Shown one piece after another: positions 25,251 through 33,223 of a DNA stretch of 64,000 bases. The notes below the pieces were generated by a model. It was not told where the DNA came from, searched no databases, and was given only the letters and a program-made list of their open reading frames with translations. The DNA is taken from positions 540,068 to 604,067 of the forward strand of contig NZ_JBHRYB010000013.1 in the NCBI RefSeq assembly GCF_042648445.1. Reading direction: 5' to 3'. This DNA is from Bacterioplanoides pacificum (GTDB taxonomy: Bacteria > Pseudomonadota > Gammaproteobacteria > Pseudomonadales > Oceanobacteraceae). Numbering within the stretch: position 1 is the stretch's first letter; each line of letters opens with the position of its first letter. The translations under genes and the position numbers were made by a program.

Positions 25251-25634
25251 TTAATCCGCCGCCCAGAGTGGAAAACAGGCATTCTCCGTGCTCCCCATTG
25301 CAACCACCAGCTGGCTCATATCACTGTCGGGAAAATGCTCATTCAGCAACGCCGGTAACATGTCATAACCTGTCACACTGGCGGGTACTTCAACGCTGCG
25401 TTCTGCCACCGTAAAGCGCCAGAACAGGTCATCCTGCCAGGGTCCCTGATCGGTGGTGATGATGGCCACAGCCCGTACATCGGCAAGGCGAATTTTCCAG
25501 CAACACTGTTCGCCACAGGTTAACCAGGCGTACCCGTCGGCGGCCTGAAATCGCCATTCCCGCGGCGGACGGGGTGTCACTGAACGCTGCTGTAACCACT
25601 GCCGGCAGACGGTAAAAAACGACCGGAACGTCAT
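25251..25634 (-). CDS. Hypothetical protein coupled to an HD-domain gene
   Basis: 127 residues from an ATG at 25634 that overlaps the stop of the upstream gene (ATGA). The sequence is rich in Trp and Cys (WRFQAADGYAWLTCGEQCCW, WQDDLFWRFTV) with no signal peptide or clear membrane helix. The C-terminal part (TGYDMLPALLNEHFPDSD) looks globular. Family unknown; the overlap implies joint synthesis with the HD protein. Confidence 0.6.
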   Translation of the reverse strand: MTFRSFFTVCRQWLQQRSVTPRPPREWRFQAADGYAWLTCGEQCCWKIRLADVRAVAIITTDQGPWQDDLFWRFTVAERSVEVPASVTGYDMLPALLNEHFPDSDMSQLVVAMGSTENACFPLWAAD

Positions 25635-26266
25635 AACCAGCACTCCAGTTCCCACTGAATATTGGCGCGTGCCCGGGCTTCGGCCTGATGGCGGAACACG
25701 TCACTGGCAAAAATAAAACGCCGCGCTAACAGTTGTTTAAGAAAACGCCGCCGGCCAAAGCGATACACCGGCTGGGGTAAAAAATATTCCTTGCGGCAAC
25801 GATAGGCATAACTGCGGTAAGCGGCGCGCTCAGACGCCAGAATCGACAAGTCGATATCGATAAACAGCTGGACGTCACTATCGTCAACATAGTGGTGCTC
25901 CCGGGTGGCCAGAATCAGTTGCTGACAACGCCGGATAATGGCTTGCGGCACCAACAAACGTTGCAGGTATTCAGCCGCCAGCTCTGCACTCAGCTGTTCG
26001 TTATCAACGCTGTGTTGCTGGATAAAATCATGAAACCAGATGGCAAAATAAAAGCTGTCCAGTTGTGACACCGCACTCTGATGAACCTCAAACTGCTGCA
26101 ACATCTGTTCAATATGGCCAATACCGTGGTAATGGCGATTGACGTCGCTATAGGTCGTCAGCAACAGGCGGAATACCGCTTCGATATCCGCTTGGTCGGC
26201 GTCCCACTGACCTGCCATCTGCTGCCATTGAGCGGCTAACGGGTTGGCCTGATTCATATGTTTCAT
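25631..26266 (-). CDS. Predicted metal-dependent HD-superfamily phosphohydrolase
   Basis: 211 residues from the ATG at 26266 (AGGAG seven bases upstream); the frame is open to 26308. The HD metal set is visible: NRHYHGIGHI, FAIWFHDFIQ, and later DSDVQLFIDIDLSIL with an acidic pair. It belongs to the group of small uncharacterised HD proteins annotated as predicted metal-dependent phosphohydrolases. The substrate is unknown. It is first of a two-gene unit and divergent from a TetR gene whose palindromic sites lie in the shared gap. Confidence 0.8.
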   Translation of the reverse strand: MKHMNQANPLAAQWQQMAGQWDADQADIEAVFRLLLTTYSDVNRHYHGIGHIEQMLQQFEVHQSAVSQLDSFYFAIWFHDFIQQHSVDNEQLSAELAAEYLQRLLVPQAIIRRCQQLILATREHHYVDDSDVQLFIDIDLSILASERAAYRSYAYRCRKEYFLPQPVYRFGRRRFLKQLLARRFIFASDVFRHQAEARARANIQWELECWL

Positions 26267-26342
26267 CGGTATTCTCCTGCTGTTCTGTCCGGCCTGCTGG
26301 CGAACCATCCGGGTAGCGATAAGCCAGCGCTCATTTAAATTG

Positions 26343-26356
26343 GTTGGTTAACCAAC
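26343..26356. promoter_or_regulatory. Palindromic operator 1, HD/TetR divergent gap
   Basis: GTTGGTTAACCAAC is a perfect 14-bp dyad. A TATAAT hexamer follows at 26358-26363 on the plus strand. It repeats, in variant form, 58 bp downstream. Confidence 0.65.
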
Positions 26357-26398
26357 TTATAATCAAGATAGAGCAACCTCTTTCCCGCCGTCAAGTAT

Positions 26399-26416
26399 TT
26401 TGGTTGAATAACCAAA
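26399..26416. promoter_or_regulatory. Palindromic operator 2, HD/TetR divergent gap
   Basis: TTTGGTTGAATAACCAAA has arms TTTGGTT/AACCAAA around GAAT and is followed by TTATAAC, like operator 1. Two matched sites next to a TetR gene suggest autoregulation and control of the divergent HD operon. Confidence 0.65.
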
Positions 26417-26442
26417 TTATAACCTCCGCCAGGAACATCCTT

Positions 26443-27036
26443 ATGCCAAGACCGTCCAACACCGAACAGCGCCGCCGGCAAATCGTCCAGGGGCTGATGA
26501 CTGCAATGGCGGACAAAGGTTACGAAAAAGCCTCGATTCAGAGCATCGCCAAAGCCGCCGGATTATCGCCGGGACTGATCCACTACCACTTCAAAACCAA
26601 ACAGGACATCCTGCTGGCGCTGACCGAGCAGCTCAGCCAGCAGGCACAACAGAGGTTTCAGCAGCGACTGCCGGCTAATGCCGATGCCCGGGCCACGCTG
26701 TGCGCCTGGATCGATGCCGCACTGGCTCTCGGCGAAGGCAGTGATCCCCAGGCAGTCGCCAGCTGGGTAATGATCGGGGCTGAAGCGGTACGCTTAACAG
26801 AGGTACGCCAGCTGTATCGCCGCATCATCGATCAGCAGCAGGCTCTGCTATGCCAGCTGTTACAGCAGCTGGCGCAGCAACGCGGAGAAACCATCAGTGC
26901 CGGCCAGGCCAGTGAAGCCGCCACCTTTGCCATCGCCAGTATCGAAGGTGCCTACCAGCTGGCGACCACCGCCCCGGGATCGGCTCAGGGATATGCCGCA
27001 CGCTGGTTAAAACAGGCATTAGGATTAATACACTGA
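26443..27036 (+). CDS. TetR family transcriptional regulator (BetI-like C-terminal domain)
   Basis: 197 residues from the ATG at 26443 (AGGA upstream). The frame is open from 26344, but that would translate through the operators. The helix-turn-helix is IQSIAKAAGLSPGLIHYHFKTKQDIL. The C-terminal part (WVMIGAEAVRLTEVRQLYRRII, AIASIEGAYQLATTAPG) resembles the BetI-type TetR C-terminal domain. Likely targets are its own gene and the divergent HD-domain operon through the two palindromes. Confidence 0.87.
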   Translation: MPRPSNTEQRRRQIVQGLMTAMADKGYEKASIQSIAKAAGLSPGLIHYHFKTKQDILLALTEQLSQQAQQRFQQRLPANADARATLCAWIDAALALGEGSDPQAVASWVMIGAEAVRLTEVRQLYRRIIDQQQALLCQLLQQLAQQRGETISAGQASEAATFAIASIEGAYQLATTAPGSAQGYAARWLKQALGLIH

Positions 27037-27147
27037 GGGAGTTTCCAACCGATGCATGCTTCCGTCCATCTCGAACAATTCAACAGCACATTTACAGAAA
27101 GCGACTAACCTGAAAGCAGTGCATTACAAACTCATCAGGCCCTGATC

Positions 27148-29271
27148 ATGAAAACGCTGTCCGTTAAAACCAAACTGTTTGTGTTAACCCTGTCGATCGT
27201 TGTCTTTCTGGCACTGACCCTCACCTGGCAAACCAGCCAGGGCATTGCAGCCCTGAGCGAACAGGTAGCCACCAGTGCAGAACAGAATTTATCCCAGGCC
27301 GCCATCCGTCACGCCCGCTCCGCCGCCAGTGCCTACAGCGAACAAATGGCCGGCTACATCAACGCCAGTTACCGCATTCCCCAAACCCTGGCCGGCGTGA
27401 TTGCCGACAGCACCCAGACCAACGTGCCACTGACCCGTGAACAGGTCAGCCATCTGGTGGGCGATGCGTTACGGGCCAATAAAGATGTCAGCTCGATGTA
27501 CGCCCAGTTCGAGCCCGACGGTTACGATGACGGCGATGCCAGTTACGTCGGCTCCGGCTTGATTCATTCCGTCGACAGCAGCGGTTCACTGGAAATTTAT
27601 TGGGTACGAAACCCGGACGGCAGCCTGAGCCAGGAACAGGTCGAAGACGCCAGCGAAAAATACGTCGCCACCCGTAACGAGTTTGGTATCCGCGAAGCTG
27701 AGTGGTACCTGTGCGCCAAAGACAGTGGCAAACCCTGCATTATGGAACCGTATCTGTATGAAATCCGCGAAGGTTACAGCGAACTGATGACCAGCCTTAC
27801 GGTGCCGGTCATGATCCGCGGTACCTTTCGTGGCCTGGTCGGTACCGACGTCAATCTGCCGCTGTTTCAGAAACTGGTGGAAGAACTGAGCGCCTCGCTG
27901 TACGACGGCCAGGCCAAAGTGACTCTGTTATCCGCCATGGGATTTGTGGCAGCTTCCAGCCATTACAACGATTCCCTGACCCGGCCACTGACCGAAGCCA
28001 TGCCCAAACTGGGGGAGCAACTTAAAACCCTGCATCAGGGGGACGGCGCGTTACGCACCGATGGCCGGATTTTTGTCGCAGCCCCCCTCAATATTCCGCT
28101 GGCGGGCAGCCAATGGTCACTGCTGATTGAAATCCCGGAAAACGTAGCCCTGGCCCAGCTGGCTGAAATGAAACAACTGATTAACGACGAAAAAAATCAG
28201 CTGCTCAGCACCCAGCTGATCACCGCCGTGGTGTTATCGGCGCTGGCGTTTGTGGTGATCGGGATTCTGGTGCGCAGTCTGGTAACACCGTTACAGCGCC
28301 TGAATCAGCAGGTCCAGCAGCTGGCCAGCAGTGACGGCGATCTGACCCAGAGCATCGAACTGGATACCCACGCCGAGCTGATCGAACTGAGCCGTGGCTT
28401 TAATCTGTTTGTACTGAAACTGCGCGACATGATCGAGGCATTAAAAGGCGTCAGCCGTGAGGTACGCAGTGTATCGGCCAACAATCAGTCGATCAGTGCC
28501 ACTACCCGGCAGAATACCGACAACCAGCAACACGAAATTGATAACGTGGTAACCGCCACCCAGGAAATGTCGGCCACTGCGATGGAAGTGTCCCAGATCG
28601 CACAGGACGCCTCCGGCCGCGCTCAGAACATCCAAAGTACCGTGCTTGATTCGCAGCATAATTTATCCACCGCAGTCGACAGTGTGCTGGAGTTATCCAG
28701 CAGCATGAACACCGCCAGCGAATCCATTACTCAGGTTGCCGCACGCTCCGACGATATCAGCCGCATTATGGTGGTGATTCGCTCCATCGCTGAACAAACC
28801 AACCTGCTCGCTCTGAACGCCGCGATTGAAGCCGCCCGGGCCGGCGAACAGGGTCGTGGTTTTGCGGTGGTCGCCGATGAAGTACGTACCCTGGCGTCCA
28901 AGACTCAGGAATCCACCGAAGAAATCGACGGCATGATCGTCAACCTGCAGGACGAAGTGAAAAAAGCGGTAGCGATTATTGAAGATGGCAGTAACCAGGC
29001 CAGCAGCAGTATGGAAACCACCCGTCAGGCTCACCAGTCATTACATGAGGTGGTACAGGCAATTACCGAAATCACCGACCATATCAGCCAGGTGGCCACC
29101 GCCGCCGAAGAACAGAGTTCGGTCAGTGAAGAAATCTCGCGCCATCTGACCAATATCGGTGATGCCACTCAGGTACTGGCGGGTCTGGCGCAGGACGCCA
29201 GCAACAGCAGTAATCACGTTACCAAACAGCTGGATGTACTCGACCAGCAACTCAATGCCCTGCGCACCTGA
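27148..29271 (+). CDS. Methyl-accepting chemotaxis protein with periplasmic Cache sensor
   Basis: The 707-residue receptor has TM1 (about 9-29, LFVLTLSIVVFLALTLTW), a dCache-type periplasmic domain with YAQFEPDGYDDGDASYVG and MIRGTFRGLVGTDVNL, TM2 (about 355-375), HAMP, and a long signalling coiled coil. The hairpin tip EQTNLLALNAAIEAARAGEQ (about 549-568) continues into GRGFAVVADEVRTLA, the strongest MCP signature. The ligand is unknown; dCache domains often bind amino acids or amines. A terminator follows at once, so it is a single-gene unit. Confidence 0.95.
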   Translation: MKTLSVKTKLFVLTLSIVVFLALTLTWQTSQGIAALSEQVATSAEQNLSQAAIRHARSAASAYSEQMAGYINASYRIPQTLAGVIADSTQTNVPLTREQVSHLVGDALRANKDVSSMYAQFEPDGYDDGDASYVGSGLIHSVDSSGSLEIYWVRNPDGSLSQEQVEDASEKYVATRNEFGIREAEWYLCAKDSGKPCIMEPYLYEIREGYSELMTSLTVPVMIRGTFRGLVGTDVNLPLFQKLVEELSASLYDGQAKVTLLSAMGFVAASSHYNDSLTRPLTEAMPKLGEQLKTLHQGDGALRTDGRIFVAAPLNIPLAGSQWSLLIEIPENVALAQLAEMKQLINDEKNQLLSTQLITAVVLSALAFVVIGILVRSLVTPLQRLNQQVQQLASSDGDLTQSIELDTHAELIELSRGFNLFVLKLRDMIEALKGVSREVRSVSANNQSISATTRQNTDNQQHEIDNVVTATQEMSATAMEVSQIAQDASGRAQNIQSTVLDSQHNLSTAVDSVLELSSSMNTASESITQVAARSDDISRIMVVIRSIAEQTNLLALNAAIEAARAGEQGRGFAVVADEVRTLASKTQESTEEIDGMIVNLQDEVKKAVAIIEDGSNQASSSMETTRQAHQSLHEVVQAITEITDHISQVATAAEEQSSVSEEISRHLTNIGDATQVLAGLAQDASNSSNHVTKQLDVLDQQLNALRT

Positions 29272-29285
29272 GCGACCATAAACGA

Positions 29286-29317
29286 AAAAACGCCCGCAAT
29301 TGCATGCGGGCGTTTTT
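29286..29317. terminator. Rho-independent terminator after the chemoreceptor gene
   Basis: AAAACGCCCGC pairs with GCGGGCGTTTT across an AATTGCAT loop and is followed by T's. Confidence 0.9.
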
Positions 29318-29753
29318 GTGTCGGCAACACATCAACTGCGCAGCCGTTGCTGCCTGTCCGTTACAAGCAGATACAGAGAATTACAAAAAATTGTTGCCAG
29401 ATCACTGACAACGCCGTTTTTTCGCTATTCCGAGCAACACCAAAAAGACGACAAATAGCGCCAAAAGTTGATCTGAGTCTATGACAGGCTTAGACATTTT
29501 TGCGCGTTATTTCATAACTATTGCCGTTACCAGTCGCTAACTGACGTATTTCATTCATGCTGAAATACAACTGTCCGGATTTTGTTCAGCTCCCCTGCAG
29601 AGCACGGTTTTATTGGCTCGCAGGCCGGTAACCCGCTGCGGCAGGACAACGACAGCGAAGACAGGCACACGCGATTCACAGATAAATAACACAACAATTC
29701 TGATACAGGTTAACAACAACGGTCTTTTGCATAACGATCGTTAAGTATGAATA
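29318..29753. other. Gene-free stretch before the diguanylate cyclase gene
   Basis: No coding frame of note. The one clear structure is a perfect 8-bp hairpin, GTATTTCA-TTCATGC-TGAAATAC (29546-29568), without a T-run, so it could be an operator or RNA stem. A GATCG-centred palindrome (AACGATCGTT, 29733-29742) stands about 11 bp before the start codon. No tRNA seen. Confidence 0.4.
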
Positions 29754-31058
29754 ATGCAATCAATAACAAGAGTCAGTGATTTCACTTTGTTCTATCCTTT
29801 GCAGCTTTGGGTTTCATCGGCGATTGCGCCGATCAGTGCGGTATTATTCGCCCTCCTCTGTGTGCCGGTAATGGCTGGCTGGAGCGAAGACTACTGGCCG
29901 CTGTTCCAGCAGCTGCCCTATATGATGGCCGGCGTGCTGATTACCCTGGCCCAGGTGTTTAACCAGGGGCGACTGGCCAATCTGGCAATTCTGTTTACCG
30001 CCGCTTATGGTTTTATCCAGAACGTCCTCGGCGGCGCCGGCCAGGTTGCCCAGCACTATGAAGTGTATTATTGGTTTTCGGTATTGTTGCCGGCCAATCT
30101 GGTATTGATCCGCTTATTACCCGACCGCCGGCCGCTGTCACTGGCGGGACTGAGTTACCCGCTGTTATTGTTACTGCAGGCCACTCTGCTGAATCAGTTA
30201 CCCGCACTGCTGGAACCGTTCGCAGCGCTGCAGAATTTATGGGCCAGCGACATTCGCTGGCAATCCGATTTACCTCCCGGCTTACAGCATTTTTTACAAC
30301 AGGGCCACCTCGGTTTAATTCCGCTAATCTCCTTAAGTCTGAGCATGTTTCTGGCGGCTTTATTAATCCGTCCGCCGTGGAATAACGATCTGGCGATGCT
30401 GGCACTCAGCCTGATGTACGGCGTATTGTTTTATAACTTTTCCACGCCGTATATATCGGTCTTGATTACCGTGACGGCCATGGCGTTATTGTTCGTCACT
30501 CTGCTGATCAATAACCATCGCCTGGCCTTTAAAGACGAACTGACCGAATTACCTGCCCGCCGGGCACTGATGAACGACCTCAGCCACCGCATCGGCAGTT
30601 ATTGCCTGGTAATGGCTGACGTCGATCACTTTAAACAATTTAACGACAGCTACGGCCATGATGTCGGTGATGATGTGTTACGGGTTGTGGCGCGACAATT
30701 AAGTAAAGCCGGAGGGCGTGGCAAAGCTTACCGCTATGGCGGTGAAGAATTTACACTGATTTTTCCCCTCGCCGATGACGTCCGCTGCCAGGATTTTGTT
30801 GAGGAACTGCGTGAACGTATCGCTGCTTATCCACTGGTTATGCGTAATAAAAAGAATCGCCCGGCCTCCAATGAACAAGGTGAAAAACAGCGTAAAAATA
30901 ACACCCAAAACGGCGCAGCATTACATGTAACCATGAGTTTTGGTGTGGCACAGAAACGCCGCGGAGAAACCATCGAACAGTTATTCAAACGCGCAGATGA
31001 CGCCTTATACGAAGCGAAAAAACGTGGCCGTAACCGGGTACAGCTGGCCAGCCGTTAA
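29754..31058 (+). CDS. Membrane diguanylate cyclase (GGDEF)
   Basis: It makes cyclic di-GMP from two GTP. Residues 1-255 hold about seven membrane helices of no recognised sensory family. The GGDEF domain (about 265-434) has DELTELPARRAL, DVDHFKQFNDSYGHDVGDDVL and the active motif RYGGEEF (about 325-331). The usual RxxD inhibitory site is missing (GRGK at that place), so product inhibition may be absent. A charged insertion (KKNRPASNEQGEKQRKNN) separates the last strands. The ATG lacks a good Shine-Dalgarno. Confidence 0.92.
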   Translation: MQSITRVSDFTLFYPLQLWVSSAIAPISAVLFALLCVPVMAGWSEDYWPLFQQLPYMMAGVLITLAQVFNQGRLANLAILFTAAYGFIQNVLGGAGQVAQHYEVYYWFSVLLPANLVLIRLLPDRRPLSLAGLSYPLLLLLQATLLNQLPALLEPFAALQNLWASDIRWQSDLPPGLQHFLQQGHLGLIPLISLSLSMFLAALLIRPPWNNDLAMLALSLMYGVLFYNFSTPYISVLITVTAMALLFVTLLINNHRLAFKDELTELPARRALMNDLSHRIGSYCLVMADVDHFKQFNDSYGHDVGDDVLRVVARQLSKAGGRGKAYRYGGEEFTLIFPLADDVRCQDFVEELRERIAAYPLVMRNKKNRPASNEQGEKQRKNNTQNGAALHVTMSFGVAQKRRGETIEQLFKRADDALYEAKKRGRNRVQLASR

Positions 31059-31102
31059 CCATCGCTGCGTTTAGCCGAACAGCGCGAAAAGCACGCATAA
31101 AA

Positions 31103-31134
31103 AAAGCCATTACCCGGCAACGGGTAATGGCTTT
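31103..31134. terminator. Terminator between the GGDEF gene and proX
   Basis: A perfect 14-bp stem (AAAGCCATTACCCG) with a GCAA tetraloop. The T-run is longer on the minus strand, so it mainly ends the proVWX operon. Confidence 0.88.
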
Positions 31135-31154
31135 GTTGTATCTGTAACGCTGAT

Positions 31155-32192
31155 TTACTGCGCTGCAGCACGCGCCTGCTGTAACCAGCTGTCAAATGCC
31201 TGCTGGTTGTTTTTAATCCAGTTATCGGCATGGCGCTGGATATCCGCTTCGGTATTTTCACCGTCGGCGACCAGTTTGTTCTGCGCCGACACCGCATTAA
31301 TGTCCAGGGTCGCCACCTCGAACAGTTTGGCCGCCGCCGGATTGGCTTCGGCAAAGCTGCGATTAGCAACAATACGTTCACTGTTCACACTGAAACCATA
31401 ATTTTTACCATTCGGTAACCGGGTATCAATGCCTTGTGGATGTTCAGAACGCGGAACCTCCAGCCAGACCACATCCTGCCCCGGAACCAGCACACCGGAT
31501 ACCCAATACGGCGTCCAGGTGTAATACAGAATCGGCTCACCGGCTTTGTAGCGGGTAATCGTGTCAGAAATAATCGCAGCGTAAGAACCCTGTACATGGT
31601 TGACGGTATCACGCAGTTCAAAAGCATCCAGTTGGTGGTTGATTACTTTTTCACAACCCCAACCTGGCTGACAACCGGTCAGATCCGCTTTACCGTCACC
31701 GCTGACATCAAACAGCCTGGCAATTTCCGGATCTTTCAGATCATCGATGCTGTCGATTTTATATTTCTCGGCCGTGGCTTTATCCATCAGATAGCCTTGC
31801 GCCGCACCGGTAATGTAGTAGCCCTTTTTAACGAATTTTTCATCACCGCCGGAGTTTTTATAGGTCGCATTGTGCAGCGGGTCCCAGCTGACGGCCATCC
31901 ACTGAATGTCATTCTGAGCGATGGCTGAATAACCGGCACCGTATTCCACTTCCTGCAACGGCTGAACGTCATAACCCAGCTCGGCCAGTGCGCGGTTAAT
32001 CAACACCGACTGAAACTTTTCTTCCGCAATCGGGCTGTGAAAACCTTTCACGACCACACCGTCACCCGGCTGAGCTGCTGCAGCAGCCGGCTGCCCGGCC
32101 GCCTCTGCGGTTTTTTCTGCAGTCTGTTCGCTGCAGCCCCACAGGGCAGTAGCAAGCAATGGCAACGCCGCTGCGGCTTTAAAAAATTTCAT
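31155..32192 (-). CDS. proX: Glycine betaine/proline ABC transporter substrate-binding protein
   Basis: The betaine-binding component of the ProU-type importer, 345 residues. The segment TGCQPGWGCEK keeps the disulfide pair known from E. coli ProX, and YYTWTPYW, WMAVSWDPLH and VVWLEVP supply the aromatic cage. Unlike periplasmic E. coli ProX, the N-terminus ends in ATALWGCSEQ, a lipobox-like site followed by an Ala/Gln-rich linker, so it may be a lipoprotein. It is last in the operon, after a hairpin at the proW end. Confidence 0.92.
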   Translation of the reverse strand: MKFFKAAAALPLLATALWGCSEQTAEKTAEAAGQPAAAAAQPGDGVVVKGFHSPIAEEKFQSVLINRALAELGYDVQPLQEVEYGAGYSAIAQNDIQWMAVSWDPLHNATYKNSGGDEKFVKKGYYITGAAQGYLMDKATAEKYKIDSIDDLKDPEIARLFDVSGDGKADLTGCQPGWGCEKVINHQLDAFELRDTVNHVQGSYAAIISDTITRYKAGEPILYYTWTPYWVSGVLVPGQDVVWLEVPRSEHPQGIDTRLPNGKNYGFSVNSERIVANRSFAEANPAAAKLFEVATLDINAVSAQNKLVADGENTEADIQRHADNWIKNNQQAFDSWLQQARAAAQ

Positions 32193-32241
32193 GGTTCGCT
32201 CCTTTTTAACATCGTTAAACGTTCGTCATTATTATTGTGTC

Positions 32242-32260
32242 TGGCGGAATGATTCCGCCA
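32242..32260 (-). promoter_or_regulatory. Intercistronic hairpin between proX and proW
   Basis: TGGCGGAAT and ATTCCGCCA pair around a single central base, directly upstream of proW's stop codon complement. No T-run follows on the minus strand, so it more likely protects the proVW mRNA end or limits readthrough than ends transcription. See the findings for gene order. Confidence 0.5.
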
Positions 32261-33223
32261 TTATTTTAATGGCTGCCCTTTGCCGATATGCTGGGTGATG
32301 CGGTCGAGGATAATCGCCAGTATCACAATCCCCAGCCCCCCCACGGTGGCAATACCGATATCATTACGGCCAATGCCCTGTAACACCATCAGTCCCAGCC
32401 CGGGTACTGCAATCATAGAAGCAATCACGACCATCGACAGACCCAGCATCAGGGTCTGATTCACACCGGCCATAATGGTCGGCAAGGCCAGCGGTAACTG
32501 CACTTTAAACAACAGCTGACGCGGGTTGGTGCCAAATGCCCGGGCCGCTTCAATCAGGTCTTCCGGCACCTGACGAATACCGAGATTGGTCAGCCGGATC
32601 ATCGGGGGTACGGCAAAAATAATGGTGACGATCACCCCGGCCACTTTGCCGGGGCTGAACACCATAACAATCGGGATCAGATAGACGAATGCCGGGGTGG
32701 TTTGCATCGCATCCAGCACCGGCCTCACAATTCTTAACGCCCGATCGCTGCGCGATAGCCAGATGCCCATCGGCAAACCGATCAACATACAGAAAAATAA
32801 CGAGGTAATAACCAGCGACAGAGTTGTCATTGCCTGATCCCAAGCACCAATCAGACCAACCAGTAACAATCCTGCGGCCGTACCGGTGGCAATACGTTTA
32901 TTCGCCAGCTTCAGCGCAATCAGCGCCAGCGCAATAATCATCAGGGGGGCAGGAATCCACAATAATACCGCTTCGATACTATTCAGCAGCCAGGAGATCG
33001 GTTGTGCCACCACCTGAAAAACCGGCCGCAGCACAGGCACAACGGCCTCGATCAGCGCGTCCACCGTCTGGTCTAACGGAATAATGCCGCCATCCACATC
33101 AAACGGCTCAGTGATATCAAAACGTTGTTCATCGGCCGCATCTTTTTCCGCCAGATAATCCAGCCCGGCAGCGTCTTCCGTGCCCCAGGGGTTGGCCGCA
33201 GGGGCGTTATCGCGATTACTCAT
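32261..33223 (-). CDS. proW: Glycine betaine/proline ABC transporter permease
   Basis: The inner-membrane channel of the betaine importer, 320 residues. A soluble N-terminal part of about 75 residues precedes the membrane helices, as in E. coli ProW. The ATPase-contact loop is EAARAFGTNPRQLLFKVQLP, followed by LPTIMAGVNQTLMLGLSMVV, both typical. The ATG overlaps the proV stop (ATGA). Confidence 0.95.
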   Translation of the reverse strand: MSNRDNAPAANPWGTEDAAGLDYLAEKDAADEQRFDITEPFDVDGGIIPLDQTVDALIEAVVPVLRPVFQVVAQPISWLLNSIEAVLLWIPAPLMIIALALIALKLANKRIATGTAAGLLLVGLIGAWDQAMTTLSLVITSLFFCMLIGLPMGIWLSRSDRALRIVRPVLDAMQTTPAFVYLIPIVMVFSPGKVAGVIVTIIFAVPPMIRLTNLGIRQVPEDLIEAARAFGTNPRQLLFKVQLPLALPTIMAGVNQTLMLGLSMVVIASMIAVPGLGLMVLQGIGRNDIGIATVGGLGIVILAIILDRITQHIGKGQPLK

